A stretch of DNA of 64,000 bases. Origin: SZAS-79 sp963844255 (GTDB lineage: Bacteria > Pseudomonadota > Gammaproteobacteria > Burkholderiales > SG8-39). The DNA lies in contig CAWJNP010000041.1 of NCBI GenBank assembly GCA_963844255.1, positions 62,001 through 126,000 of the forward strand. The letters are read 5' to 3'. Shown here piece after piece: positions 53,795 through 63,162 of this stretch (positions within the stretch are counted from its first letter, which is position 1; each line of letters begins with the position of its first letter). Below the pieces are notes generated by a model. The model ran no database searches and was not told where the DNA came from. It saw nothing but the letters and a program-made list of their open reading frames with translations. The translations under genes and the position numbers were made by a program.

Positions 53795-55054
53795 TTGAAG
53801 CGACGCGAATTTCTCATCGGTAGTGCGGCGGCCGGCGGGGTGGCTGCGCTGGCTGCGTGGAAACTCTGGCCGGAGCAGGGGGTGTGGAATCCCTGCCTCG
53901 GACCGCTGCCGCGACGTCTGGCGGAACACGAGCTGGTGAAGGCGGCGTGGGAGGGCGTTGATTCGAGCAAGGTCTGGGACTCGCATGCGCACCTGGTAGG
54001 CACCGGCGATTCGGCCAGCGGCATCCGGATCAATCCGCGCATGAGCAGCCTGCTGAACCCCGCGGAGTACGCGCGCAGGCTGTTTTTCCTGAACGCAGGG
54101 TGCGCGCATGACGCGGAACGGGACGGCGGCGGCGGCGTCGACGCAGCCTATGTGGAGCGCATGCATAACCTGATCGACGGCCTCGCACCCGGCGTCAAGC
54201 TCTTGCTTTTCGCGTTCGAGCGCAGCTTCAATGAAAGGGGCGAAATCCTCTGGGACCGCACCAGCTTCTACGTGCCGGATACCTACGTGCGCGATACGGC
54301 GCGGCGCCACAGCCGGTATTTCGAATGGGTTGCATCGATTCACCCCTACCGCAGGGACTGTGTGGAAGCACTGGAGGCCGCCAGGCGCGACGGCGCACGG
54401 GCGGTCAAATGGCTGCCTGCCGCCATGGGTATGGATCCGGGTTCACCACTGTGCGACCGGTTCTACGCGGCGGCAGCACGTCTGGGTCTGCCGCTCATAT
54501 CGCATGCGGGCCTCGAGCGCGCCGTCATGGGTGCCGACGAGCAGGACTACGGCAATCCGCTGCGCCTGCGGCGGGCGCTGGACGCCGGTGTGCGCGTGAT
54601 CGTTGCGCACTGTGCGTCCATGGGCAGCGACCGTGATCTGGACCGGGGCGCGGGTGGCCCGATGGTCGACAGTTTCGATCTGTTTGCGCGGATGTTGGAC
54701 GAGACGCGTTACGCGGGTCGCCTGTTTGGCGACATCTCCGCGATGACGCAGACCAGTCGCGCCGGCACGGCGCTGGGGCGCGCACTGCGCGCAACGCAGT
54801 GGCATGCGCGGCTGCTGAACGGTTCGGACTACCCGCTGCCCGGATTGATGCCGATCTTCTCGGTCGACTACATCGTCTCGCTCGGCCTGCTGGATCCGGC
54901 AGCCGCGCCGGTGCTCACCGAGATCCGGCGGCACAATCCGCTGCTGTTCGATTTTGTGCTCAAACGCAGCCTGCGCGCGGACGGGCAACAGTTCTCGGTC
55001 GCGGTATTCGAAACGCGCGCTTTCTTCGGCGGGGGCGCACCACAGGGGACCTGA
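53795..55054 (+). CDS. Tat-exported amidohydrolase-2 family protein
   Basis: A 419-aa protein from TTG 53795. MKRREFLIGSAAAGGVAALAAW is a twin-arginine signal with hydrophobic core. Metal and active-site motifs: VWDSHAHLVGTG, ARAVKWLPAAMGM, LPLISHAGLERAVMG, VIVAHCASMG and LNGSDYPLPG. Substrate unknown. Its start sits directly after the tandem hairpin repeat, which could affect its translation. Confidence 0.75.
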   Translation: MKRREFLIGSAAAGGVAALAAWKLWPEQGVWNPCLGPLPRRLAEHELVKAAWEGVDSSKVWDSHAHLVGTGDSASGIRINPRMSSLLNPAEYARRLFFLNAGCAHDAERDGGGGVDAAYVERMHNLIDGLAPGVKLLLFAFERSFNERGEILWDRTSFYVPDTYVRDTARRHSRYFEWVASIHPYRRDCVEALEAARRDGARAVKWLPAAMGMDPGSPLCDRFYAAAARLGLPLISHAGLERAVMGADEQDYGNPLRLRRALDAGVRVIVAHCASMGSDRDLDRGAGGPMVDSFDLFARMLDETRYAGRLFGDISAMTQTSRAGTALGRALRATQWHARLLNGSDYPLPGLMPIFSVDYIVSLGLLDPAAAPVLTEIRRHNPLLFDFVLKRSLRADGQQFSVAVFETRAFFGGGAPQGT

Positions 55055-55125
55055 AAGTCGCGGTGGGCGCTATGCTAAACTCGCCCGACGTTTCGCTCTA
55101 AGTCCTTCACTTTGGTGGTGTTTTC

Positions 55126-56226
55126 ATGTCCGGAAACAGTTTCGGCACGCTTTTCTGCGTGACCTCGTTCGGGGAGTCGCACGGTCCGGCCTATGGCGGG
55201 GTGGTGGACGGCTGCCCGCCGGGCCTTGCCCTGTCGGCCGCAGACCTGCAGCTGGAACTCGACCGGCGCAAGCCGGGTACCTCGCGTCATGTCACGCAGC
55301 GGCGCGAGACGGACACGGTGGAACTCCTGTCGGGCGTCCACGAGGGATACACCACCGGCACGGCGATCGGATTCCTGATTCGCAACGAGGACCAGCGCTC
55401 CAAGGACTACGCGGCCATCGCCCAGAAATTCCGGCCCGGGCATGCGGACTACACCTACTGGATGAAATACGGGATCCGCGACCCGCGGGGCGGCGGTCGG
55501 GCCTCCGCGCGCGAGACCATGATCCGCGTTGCAGCGGGGGCGATTGCGAAGAAGTGGCTCGCCGAGCGCTACGGCGTGAGGGTGCGCGGCTACCTCGCAC
55601 AGATCGGCACCAAGGTGATTCCGTTCGAGAGCTGGGACGCGGTCGGAACCAATCCGTTCTTTGCGGCAAACACGAAGATCGTTCCCGAGCTCGATGTGTT
55701 CATGGACGAACTGCGCGCGTCCGGCGATTCCTGCGGCGCCCGCGTGAACGTGGTCGCCGAAAACGTGCCCCCGGGCTGGGGCGAGCCGGTCTATGGCAGG
55801 CTCGATGCGGACATTGCGGCCGCGATGATGTCGATCAATGCAGTCAAAGGCGTTGAGATCGGCGCCGGGTTCGCGGCGATCGAGCAGAAGGGCAGCGTGC
55901 ATGGCGACGAGATGACGCCCGCGGGTTTCCTGTCGAACAACAATGGCGGCGTGCTCGGCGGAATTTCCACCGGCCAGGATGTGACCGTCTCGATCGCGCT
56001 CAAGCCGACCTCCAGCATCCGCATTCCAAGGCGCACGATCGATGTCGAGGGAAATCCTGCCAGCGTGGAAACCACAGGACGGCACGATCCGTGCGTCGGA
56101 ATCCGCGCCACGCCGATCGCCGAAGCGATGCTCGCCTGCGTGCTGATCGATCAGGCCTTGCGTCACCGTGCGCAGAACGCGGATGTGGCGGTCACAACGA
56201 ACGCGGTGCCGGGCAGCGTGCGCTGA
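55126..56226 (+). CDS. aroC: Chorismate synthase AroC
   Basis: A 366-aa protein. MSGNSFGTLFCVTSFGESHGPA, the shikimate-family N-terminus with the catalytic His, RPGHADYTYWMKYGIRDPRGGGRASARET, GFLSNNNGGVLGGISTGQD and GRHDPCVGIRATPIAEAM. Converts EPSP to chorismate in an FMN-dependent step. Normal length; start follows a weak GGTGG site. Confidence 0.93.
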   Translation: MSGNSFGTLFCVTSFGESHGPAYGGVVDGCPPGLALSAADLQLELDRRKPGTSRHVTQRRETDTVELLSGVHEGYTTGTAIGFLIRNEDQRSKDYAAIAQKFRPGHADYTYWMKYGIRDPRGGGRASARETMIRVAAGAIAKKWLAERYGVRVRGYLAQIGTKVIPFESWDAVGTNPFFAANTKIVPELDVFMDELRASGDSCGARVNVVAENVPPGWGEPVYGRLDADIAAAMMSINAVKGVEIGAGFAAIEQKGSVHGDEMTPAGFLSNNNGGVLGGISTGQDVTVSIALKPTSSIRIPRRTIDVEGNPASVETTGRHDPCVGIRATPIAEAMLACVLIDQALRHRAQNADVAVTTNAVPGSVR

Positions 56227-56345
56227 ACGTTGCGCGTGCCGCGCGCCCTGCGTGCAGTTGCCGGCGCCATGCCCGATCGGTATGGAAAACCCTCGAAAAA
56301 TCAATTACAGTTGCAACTTACCCAATTCGCGCCTGAGGCACTCAA

Positions 56346-56591
56346 ATGAGCACTAATAAAGGGCAGCTGCTACAAGACCCGTTCCTGAACACCCTGCGCA
56401 AGGAACATGTGCCCGTGTCGATCTATCTGGTGAACGGCATCAAGCTGCAGGGCCAGATCGAATCGTTCGACCAGTATGTGGTGCTGCTCAAGAACTCGGT
56501 GACGCAGATGGTCTACAAACACGCGATCTCCACGGTGGTCCCCGCCCGCGCAATCAACCTGGCGCTGGATGGCGCCTCGCCCGATTCCTGA
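56346..56591 (+). CDS. hfq: RNA chaperone Hfq
   Basis: An 81-aa protein. LLQDPFLNTLRKEHVPVSIYLVNGIKLQGQIESFD, Sm1, with YKHAISTVVPAR, Sm2, intact; the tail is short. Mediates small-RNA pairing. First gene of the hfq-hflX-hflK-hflC run, 57-60 nt before hflX. Confidence 0.95.
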   Translation: MSTNKGQLLQDPFLNTLRKEHVPVSIYLVNGIKLQGQIESFDQYVVLLKNSVTQMVYKHAISTVVPARAINLALDGASPDS

Positions 56592-56651
56592 TCGGACGCA
56601 CGCTGCAGCAGTTCGCATGGACACCGTGACGGTGTCGGCGATTCCGATTTG

Positions 56652-57845
56652 ATGCCCGTTTCCCCCGCTGCGCCTTCGCGCCACCAGTCGGCCGTTCTCG
56701 TTTGCCTGGATTTCGGCAGGGACGATGGCTACGCAGAATCGATGGAGGAGATCGTGCGCCTCGCCGAGAGCGCCGGGATCGTCCGCCATGAAACCGTGCA
56801 GGGCAGGCGAGTGCGTCCGGATGCGGCGCTGTTCGCCGGATCCGGCAAGGTCGAGGAGGTGCGCGCCGCGGTCGAGTCGCTGGAAGCCGGTTCGGTGATC
56901 TTCAACCACCACCTGTCGCCGGTGCAGGAGCGCAACCTGGAAAAGAAGCTCGGCTGCCGGGTGATGGACCGCACCCGCCTGATCCTCGAGATTTTTGCAC
57001 AGCGCGCCAAGACACACGAGGGCAAGCTCCAGGTCGAGCTCGCGCAGATGGAATACCTGTCGACCCGCCTGATCCGCGGCTGGACACACCTGGAACGCCA
57101 GCGAGGCGGCATCGGCCTGCGCGGCGGGCCGGGGGAGACCCAGCTGGAACTCGATCGCCGGCTCATTTCCCAGAAGATCCGGTCCCTGAAGGCCCAGCTC
57201 GAGAAGATGCGCCAGCGACGCGACGTGCAGCGGCGCGCACGCGCACGAAAGGACGTCTATTCGGTTTCACTGGTCGGCTACACCAACGCCGGCAAGTCGA
57301 CCCTGTTCAATCTGCTCGCGCATGCCAAGGGCTATGCGGCGGATCAGCTCTTTGCCACGCTCGACACCACGACGCGGCGCGTCTTTCTCCCTGAGATGGG
57401 GGAGGGGGCCGGTTCGGTGGTGGTTTCGGACACCGTCGGATTCATCCGCGACCTGCCGACCAGCCTGATCGCGGCCTTTCGCGCGACGCTGGAGGAGTCC
57501 GTACAGGCCGACCTGCTGCTCCACGTCGTGGACGCCGCCTCCCCGGTCCGCGAAATGCAGATCGCGGAGGTCAACAAGGTGCTGGCCGAAATCGGCGCCG
57601 ACAAGGTTCCGCAGGTTTTGGTGTACAACAAGATCGATCTTTGCAATGCAGGCGATGGGCTCGCAAGCGGGGTCGACCGCGACGAATATGGTAAGATTTC
57701 CCGTATTCGCGTGAGTGCGCGCGCTGGAACCGGCCTGTCCGACCTGCGCGCCGCCATCGTCGAACTGGCCCCGGCGCATCTGCGCAAACGCGCAACCGGG
57801 TCACAGGCGGCGTCCGATCCCACCATCCATCCAGAACTGGCCTGA
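56652..57845 (+). CDS. hflX: Ribosome-associated GTPase HflX
   Basis: A 397-aa protein. The N-terminal HflX domain with GSGKVEEVRAAVE, HHLSPVQERNLEKKLGCRVMDRTRLILEIFAQRA, GPGETQLELDRR, then the G domain: G1 VGYTNAGKST, G3 DTVGFIRDLP, G4 VYNKID. It splits stalled ribosomes under heat stress. ATG 56652 preferred over the TTG three bases upstream. Confidence 0.93.
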   Translation: MPVSPAAPSRHQSAVLVCLDFGRDDGYAESMEEIVRLAESAGIVRHETVQGRRVRPDAALFAGSGKVEEVRAAVESLEAGSVIFNHHLSPVQERNLEKKLGCRVMDRTRLILEIFAQRAKTHEGKLQVELAQMEYLSTRLIRGWTHLERQRGGIGLRGGPGETQLELDRRLISQKIRSLKAQLEKMRQRRDVQRRARARKDVYSVSLVGYTNAGKSTLFNLLAHAKGYAADQLFATLDTTTRRVFLPEMGEGAGSVVVSDTVGFIRDLPTSLIAAFRATLEESVQADLLLHVVDAASPVREMQIAEVNKVLAEIGADKVPQVLVYNKIDLCNAGDGLASGVDRDEYGKISRIRVSARAGTGLSDLRAAIVELAPAHLRKRATGSQAASDPTIHPELA

Positions 57846-57855
57846 AAATATTCGT

Positions 57856-59082
57856 ATGTCTCTCAACGACCCAAACTGGGGACGCGGTGGTTCTCGCGGT
57901 CCGCAAGGTGGTCCTGGCGGCGGCAAGCAAGGGCCGCCCGACCTCGACGAACTCTGGCGCAGCTTCAACCGGCGACTGACGGATCTGCTCGGCCGTCGCG
58001 GCGGCGGCAGTGAGCCGCCTTCCGAGGGCGGCAGTTCCGGACCGAATTCGGCGCAGATCGGCGGGGGAGCCGGAATCGTCGCCGCGCTCGTGCTGGCGGT
58101 CTGGCTGGCGAGCGGCTTCTACATCGTGGTGGAAGGTACCCGCGGCGTGGTCATGACGTTCGGCAAATTTGCCGAAGAAACCCGTTCCGGGTTGCGCTGG
58201 CGCATGCCCTGGCCGATCCAGTCCCACGAGATCGTCAACCTCTCGCAGGTCCGCACGCTTGAAGTCGGCTACCGCAACAGCGTCAAGACCAAGGTGCTGA
58301 AGGAATCGCTGATGCTGACGGACGACGAAAACATCGTCGACCTGCAGTTCGCGGTCCAGTACACGGTCAAGGATGCGCAGGAGTATCTGTTCCTCAACAA
58401 GCGCCCGGACGACGCCGTCATGCAGGCGGCGGAAACCGCAATGCGCGAAGTCATCGGCAAGAGCCGCATGGATCAGATTCTGTACGAGTCGCGCGAGGAA
58501 ATCGCGATCAAGGGACGACAGTTGATGCAGCAGATCCTCGACCGCTACAAGGTCGGTGTGCTGGTCTCCAGCGTGACCATCCAGAATGCCCAGCCGCCCG
58601 AGCAGGTGCAGGCCGCGTTCGACGATGCGGTCAAGGCGGGCCAGGACCGCGAGCGGCAGAAGAACGAAGGCCAGGCCTACGCCAACGACGTCATCCCCAA
58701 GGCGCGCGGCACGGCCTCGCGCCTCAAGGAAGAGTCGGAGGGTTACCGGCAACGAGTGATTGCCAACGCCGAGGGCGAGGCATCGCGCTTCAAGCAGGTG
58801 CTCGCCGAGTACTCCAAGGCGCCGGCGGTGACCCGCGAGCGTATTTATCTGGACACCATGCAGCAGATACTGACTTCCACGAGCAAGATCCTCACCGACA
58901 CCAAAGGCAGCGGCAACCTGCTCTACCTGCCGCTCGACAAGATCATGCAGCGGGATACGCCGGGCGCTGCACCGGATGCGGCGACCGCGTCCAAGCCGGT
59001 GATCGACGTGGTTCCGCCGCTCGAGGGCGGTCCGCGCTCGCGTGACAGCAGTCTGCGCAACCGCGAAAGGGGCGAGCGATGA
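57856..59082 (+). CDS. hflK: FtsH modulator HflK
   Basis: A 408-aa protein. A glycine-rich N-terminus (residues 10-65), single membrane segment (IVAALVLAVWLASGFYIVV), SPFH/band-7 domain (VVMTFGKFAEETRSGLRWRMPWPIQ; MLTDDENIVDLQFAVQYTV), coiled-coil region and C-terminal disordered tail. With HflC it encloses the FtsH protease. Its stop overlaps hflC by ATGA. Confidence 0.93.
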   Translation: MSLNDPNWGRGGSRGPQGGPGGGKQGPPDLDELWRSFNRRLTDLLGRRGGGSEPPSEGGSSGPNSAQIGGGAGIVAALVLAVWLASGFYIVVEGTRGVVMTFGKFAEETRSGLRWRMPWPIQSHEIVNLSQVRTLEVGYRNSVKTKVLKESLMLTDDENIVDLQFAVQYTVKDAQEYLFLNKRPDDAVMQAAETAMREVIGKSRMDQILYESREEIAIKGRQLMQQILDRYKVGVLVSSVTIQNAQPPEQVQAAFDDAVKAGQDRERQKNEGQAYANDVIPKARGTASRLKEESEGYRQRVIANAEGEASRFKQVLAEYSKAPAVTRERIYLDTMQQILTSTSKILTDTKGSGNLLYLPLDKIMQRDTPGAAPDAATASKPVIDVVPPLEGGPRSRDSSLRNRERGER

Positions 59083-60012
59083 GCAAGGCACTTGGACCGA
59101 TCGCCGCGGCCCTGATCGGGCTGTTCATGCTCGTAAGCGCCTCGCTCTACACCGTCGACCAGCGCCAGCACGCCGTGGTGTTCCAGCTGGGCGAAGTGAA
59201 GGACGTGATCAGCCAGCCGGGACTGCACTTCAAGTGGCCGATGATCCAGAACGTGCGCTATTTCGATACGCGGATCCAGACGCTGGACGATCCCGAGCCG
59301 CTGCGGTTCATCACCTCGGAGAAGAAGCCGGTGCTGGTTGATTCGTACGTGAAGTGGCGGATCGTCGATACCAAGCAGTTCTACATCTCGGTGCAGGGCG
59401 ACGAGGTGCGCGCGTCGAAACGCCTGCAGCAGACCATCACCGACGGCCTGCAGGCGGAGTTCGGCAAGCGCACCGTGCACGACGTGGTGTCGGGCGAACG
59501 CGATGCCATCATGGAACTGATGCGCGAAAAGGCCGACCAGGACGCGCGCAAGATCGGCGTACAGATCATCGACGTGCGCATGAAGCGCGTCGATCTTCCG
59601 CAGGAAGTCAGCGAATCGGTCTATCGCCGCATGGAGGCCGAGAGGAAGCGCGTCGCCAACGAACTGCGTTCCACCGGTTCGGCCGAAGCTGAGCGCATCC
59701 GCGCCGATGCCGACAAGCAGCGCGAGGTGATTCTCGCCGAGGCCTACGGCGACAGCGCAGCGCGTCAAGGGCGAAGGCGATGCCAAGTCGTCTGCCATCT
59801 ACGCGCAGGCGTTCCAGCAGAACCCCGAGTTCTACTCGTTCTACCGCAGCATGGAGGCCTACCGCTCGAGCTTCCGCGGCAAGAACGACCTGATGGTGGT
59901 CGATCCGAGTTCGGAATTCTTCAAGTACCTGAAGGATTCTTCCGGCAAAACCGGCGGCCAGGCCAGGCGCAAAGTAGATGGGCCATGGAGAACCTGGGTA
60001 CCACCTTGTTGA
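59079..60012 (+). CDS. hflC: FtsH modulator HflC (frameshifted near 59754)
   Basis: An N-terminal anchor (LIGLFMLVSASLYTV), band-7 domain (GLHFKWPMIQNVRYFDTRIQTLDDPEPLRF) and coiled coil are in frame until DKQREVILAEAYGD. An extra A at 59754 breaks it, and the continuation QRVKGEGDAKSSAIYAQAFQQNPEFYSFYRSMEAY is in the next frame. After correction the end overlaps the following DUF2065 gene by 28 nt; a further small error near the C-terminus is possible. Loss of a conserved gene by one base is unlikely to be real. Confidence 0.85.
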
Positions 60013-60176
60013 TGGCGTTCGCCCTCATGCTGATCATCGAGGGGGCCCTGCCCTTCATCGCGCCCACGCTCTGGCGTGACGCGTTTCGCCGGATCACGCA
60101 GATGACCGACGGGCAGATTCGATTCTTCGGCCTGACTTCGATGGTGGCCGGGTTGCTGCTTTTTTACCTGACCTGA
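59985..60176 (+). CDS. DUF2065 small membrane protein
   Basis: A 63-aa protein with two hydrophobic segments (TLLMAFALMLIIEGALPFIAP and FFGLTSMVAGLLLFYLT). This small family regularly sits between hflC and hisZ in proteobacteria, as here. Function unknown. Confidence 0.82.
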   Translation: MENLGTTLLMAFALMLIIEGALPFIAPTLWRDAFRRITQMTDGQIRFFGLTSMVAGLLLFYLT

Positions 60177-60195
60177 GCGCGGCATTCTTCACTTC

Positions 60196-61359
60196 ATGCG
60201 CAACTGGCTCCTGCCCGAATACATCGAAGACATCCTGCCCGCCGAGGCGGGGCGCATCGAGCGCCTGCGGCGGCGCGTGCTCGATTTGTTTGAAACCTGG
60301 GGTTACGAGCTCGTGATGCCGCCGCTGCTCGAATACGTCGAGTCCCTGCTGACCGGCACCGGCCACGATCTGGACCTGCGCACCTTCAAGCTTGTCGACC
60401 AGTTGTCCGGTCGCATGATGGGGGTGCGCGCCGATATCACGCCGCAGGTGGCGCGCATCGATGCCCACCTGCTGAATCGGGCCGGGGTGACGCGCCTGTG
60501 CTACGCCGGCAGCGTATTGCATACCCGGCCGGCGACGCCGGCCGCGACGCGTGAACCGCTGCAGATCGGCGCGGAAGTCTATGGCCACGCGGGGGTCGAA
60601 AGCGATGTCGAGGTCCAGCGCCTGTTGTGCCGGGCCCTTGAGATCTGCGGTGTGCGCGGGGCGCGCATGGATGTCGGCCACGTCGCGGTGTTTCGCGCGC
60701 TGGTCGTTCGCGCCAGGATCGGCGCCGAGCTCGAGTCGGAACTGTTCGAGACGATGCAGAAAAAGGATATTCCCGCATTGCGCGAACTCATGCGCTCGGC
60801 GCGGGGCGTCGACGGAGCTTCGCGCGAAGCGCTGCTGCTGCTGCCCGAGCTCTATGGTGGCGCCGAAATTCTGGCGCTTGCGGGGCGCCGGCTGCCGAAG
60901 ATCGCCGCCATCACGGAGGCGCTTGCGACGCTCAAACGCCTGGCCGGGGCGACACCCATTCCGATGAGCTTCGACCTTGCCGAACTGCGGGGTTATCACT
61001 ATCACTCCGGGGTGGTGTTCGACGCCTATTGCGAAGGCGTGCCCGGCCCGGTGGCGCGTGGCGGCCGCTATGACGAGGTCGGCAAGGCCTTCGGCCGTCC
61101 CCGGCCGGCGACTGGATTTTCGATCGACCTGCGCTCGCTAGCGGGTGCAGCGGCACCGGAGAAGGGGCGCGAGAGCATCCTGGCGCCGTCCTCCCGCGGT
61201 GACGCCAGGCTCGCAATGCTGATCGCAAGGCTGCGTGCCCGTGGCGAGGTCGTGATAGAAGACCTTCCCGGACACGAGAAGTCCCGTGCCGAACTCGGCT
61301 GTACGCGCCGCCTTGCGAGGAAAAACGGCGTTTGGACCATTCAACCCGTGAAGAGATAA
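60196..61359 (+). CDS. hisZ: ATP phosphoribosyltransferase regulatory subunit HisZ
   Basis: A 387-aa protein resembling a HisRS catalytic core without the tRNA-binding domain: LPEYIEDILPAEAGRIERLRRRVLDLFETWGYELVMPPLLEYVESLL, FKLVDQLSGRMMGVRADITPQVARI, GEVYGH-type stretch and GVVFDAYCEG..RGGRYDEVGKAFG. Activates the short form of HisG, which is elsewhere. Followed 4 nt later by purA. Confidence 0.9.
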   Translation: MRNWLLPEYIEDILPAEAGRIERLRRRVLDLFETWGYELVMPPLLEYVESLLTGTGHDLDLRTFKLVDQLSGRMMGVRADITPQVARIDAHLLNRAGVTRLCYAGSVLHTRPATPAATREPLQIGAEVYGHAGVESDVEVQRLLCRALEICGVRGARMDVGHVAVFRALVVRARIGAELESELFETMQKKDIPALRELMRSARGVDGASREALLLLPELYGGAEILALAGRRLPKIAAITEALATLKRLAGATPIPMSFDLAELRGYHYHSGVVFDAYCEGVPGPVARGGRYDEVGKAFGRPRPATGFSIDLRSLAGAAAPEKGRESILAPSSRGDARLAMLIARLRARGEVVIEDLPGHEKSRAELGCTRRLARKNGVWTIQPVKR

Positions 61360-61363
61360 GACC

Positions 61364-62671
61364 ATGGCCAGAAACGCAAACGCCAGGAACGTCGTTGTCG
61401 TCGGAACCCAGTGGGGGGACGAGGGCAAGGGCAAGATCGTCGACTGGTTGACCGACCATTCGCAGGGCGTGGTTCGCTTCCAGGGGGGCCACAACGCGGG
61501 CCATACGCTGGTGGTCAACGGCAAGAAGACCGTCCTGCGCCTGATTCCGTCGGGAATCCTGCGCGGCAACGTGACCTGCTACATCGGCAATGGCGTGGTC
61601 TTGTCGCCGTCGGCCCTGATCCAGGAAATGGACGAACTCGAGGCGGCCGGGGTCGAGGTGGCGCCCCGCTTGCGGATATCCGAGGCCTGCCCCCTGATTC
61701 TCGGTTACCACGTCGCACTCGACCAGGCGCGCGAATTTTCCAAGGGCGACGGCAAGCTTGGGACCACGGGGCGCGGCATCGGTCCGGCCTATGAGGACAA
61801 GGTCGCGCGCCGTGCCATAAGGCTTCAGGATCTCTTCAAGCCGGTGCGCTTCGCCGAGAAGCTCGAAGGGTTGCTGGATTTCCATAATTTCGTGCTCGAG
61901 CAGTATTTTCACCAGCCCAAGGTGGACTTCAAGAAGACGCTCGACGAGTCGCTGGCACTGGCTTCGCGTCTCTCGCCGCTGGTGGCGGACGTGCCGCGTG
62001 CGCTCTACGAAGCGAATCGTGAAGGCAAGAACCTTCTGTTCGAAGGTGCACAGGGCACGCTGCTCGACATCGACCACGGTACCTACCCGTTCGTTACCTC
62101 TTCGAATTGCGTGGCCGGGGCGGCTGCGGCGGGTGCGGGTGTCGGCCCGAGCCAGCTGCACTACGTGCTCGGCATCACCAAAGCCTATACGACGCGGGTG
62201 GGAAGCGGTCCGTTTCCCACTGAACTGACCGATGAGATCGGCAAGTATCTGGCGAAACGCGGTCACGAATTCGGCGCAGTCACCGGCCGTCCGCGCCGCT
62301 GCGGATGGTTCGACGCGGCCGCGCTCAAGCGCTCCATCCAGATCAACGGCGTTTCCGGACTGTGCATTACGAAACTCGACGTGCTCGACGGCGTCGAATC
62401 CGTGAAGCTGTGCATCGGTTACGACGTCGACGGAAAATTCTCCGACATCCTTCCGGTCGGCGCCGAGGAACTTGCCTTGTGCGTGCCGCGCTACGAGGAA
62501 ATGCCTGGATGGCAGGAGAGCACGGTGGGCGTAAAGTCGCATGATGGGCTGCCCAAGGCCGCGCGCGACTACCTCGTGCAGATCGAAAAACTCACCGGTG
62601 TTCCGATCGACCTGATCTCGACAGGCCCCGACAGGGAAGAGACGATCGTCCTGCGTCACCCGTTCAAATAG
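61364..62671 (+). CDS. purA: Adenylosuccinate synthetase PurA
   Basis: A 435-aa protein. VVVVGTQWGDEGKGKIVDWL with the catalytic Asp and the P-loop GDEGKGK, GHNAGHTLVV, TTGRGIGPAYEDKVARRAIR, FEGAQGTLLDIDHGTYPFVTSSN, GPFPTEL and RPRRCGWFD all intact. Converts IMP and aspartate to adenylosuccinate with GTP. Confidence 0.95.
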   Translation: MARNANARNVVVVGTQWGDEGKGKIVDWLTDHSQGVVRFQGGHNAGHTLVVNGKKTVLRLIPSGILRGNVTCYIGNGVVLSPSALIQEMDELEAAGVEVAPRLRISEACPLILGYHVALDQAREFSKGDGKLGTTGRGIGPAYEDKVARRAIRLQDLFKPVRFAEKLEGLLDFHNFVLEQYFHQPKVDFKKTLDESLALASRLSPLVADVPRALYEANREGKNLLFEGAQGTLLDIDHGTYPFVTSSNCVAGAAAAGAGVGPSQLHYVLGITKAYTTRVGSGPFPTELTDEIGKYLAKRGHEFGAVTGRPRRCGWFDAAALKRSIQINGVSGLCITKLDVLDGVESVKLCIGYDVDGKFSDILPVGAEELALCVPRYEEMPGWQESTVGVKSHDGLPKAARDYLVQIEKLTGVPIDLISTGPDREETIVLRHPFK

Positions 62672-62709
62672 GACGGGTTCGCGGCCGAGGCGTCGAAGAG
62701 GTCCGGCAA

Positions 62710-63162
62710 ATGCTCGTGGTTGCGTCGTTCTGCCTCGGACTGCTCTTGATGAGCACCGCGATCCACTTCGAGATGCTGCGCGCCCTGAGCACCGTGCTGC
62801 CATCGATGCGGATGCCCGCGCGTGCCAAGCTCATTCTGGTCATCCTCGGGACGTTTTGTGCGCACGCGGCCGAGATACTCCTCTACGCGCTTGTGATCTA
62901 TGTGCTGGTTCGATACCTGCATCTGGGCACGCTCGGGGAGGTGCATCGATTCAGCCTCAGCGCAGCGGTCTACTTTTCCGCCGAAACCTATACCTCCCTG
63001 GGCTATGGCGACGTGGTTCCTAGCGGCGATCTGCGTCTCCTTGCGGGCGTCGAGGCACTCAATGGCCTGCTGCTGATCGGCTGGTCGGCTTCGTATACCT
63101 ACATCTCGATGGAGCGTTTCTGGTCAGGCGATCGGTCAAAGGACGGGCAGGATCGCTTCTGA
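62710..63162 (+). CDS. Two-TM potassium-channel-like protein
   Basis: A 150-aa protein. Hydrophobic N-terminal segment, a second near residues 40-70 (LILVILGTFCAHAAEILLYALVIYVLV), a pore-like helix with the selectivity-filter-like SLGYGDVVPSGD (near residue 98), and a final TM segment. Similar to the small ion-channel 2 family of proteobacteria. No soluble gating domain. Confidence 0.75.
   Translation: MLVVASFCLGLLLMSTAIHFEMLRALSTVLPSMRMPARAKLILVILGTFCAHAAEILLYALVIYVLVRYLHLGTLGEVHRFSLSAAVYFSAETYTSLGYGDVVPSGDLRLLAGVEALNGLLLIGWSASYTYISMERFWSGDRSKDGQDRF

Noticed and set aside
1504..59754. Programmed ribosomal frameshifting as an explanation for the broken genes
   Set aside because: The sites share no slippery heptamer or downstream structure, affect unrelated families, and occur twice within single genes.
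59079..60176. A 365-aa HflC/DUF2065 fusion
   Set aside because: The frame leaves HflC at the extra base near 59754 and enters DUF2065 by chance; DUF2065 has its own ATG at 59985.
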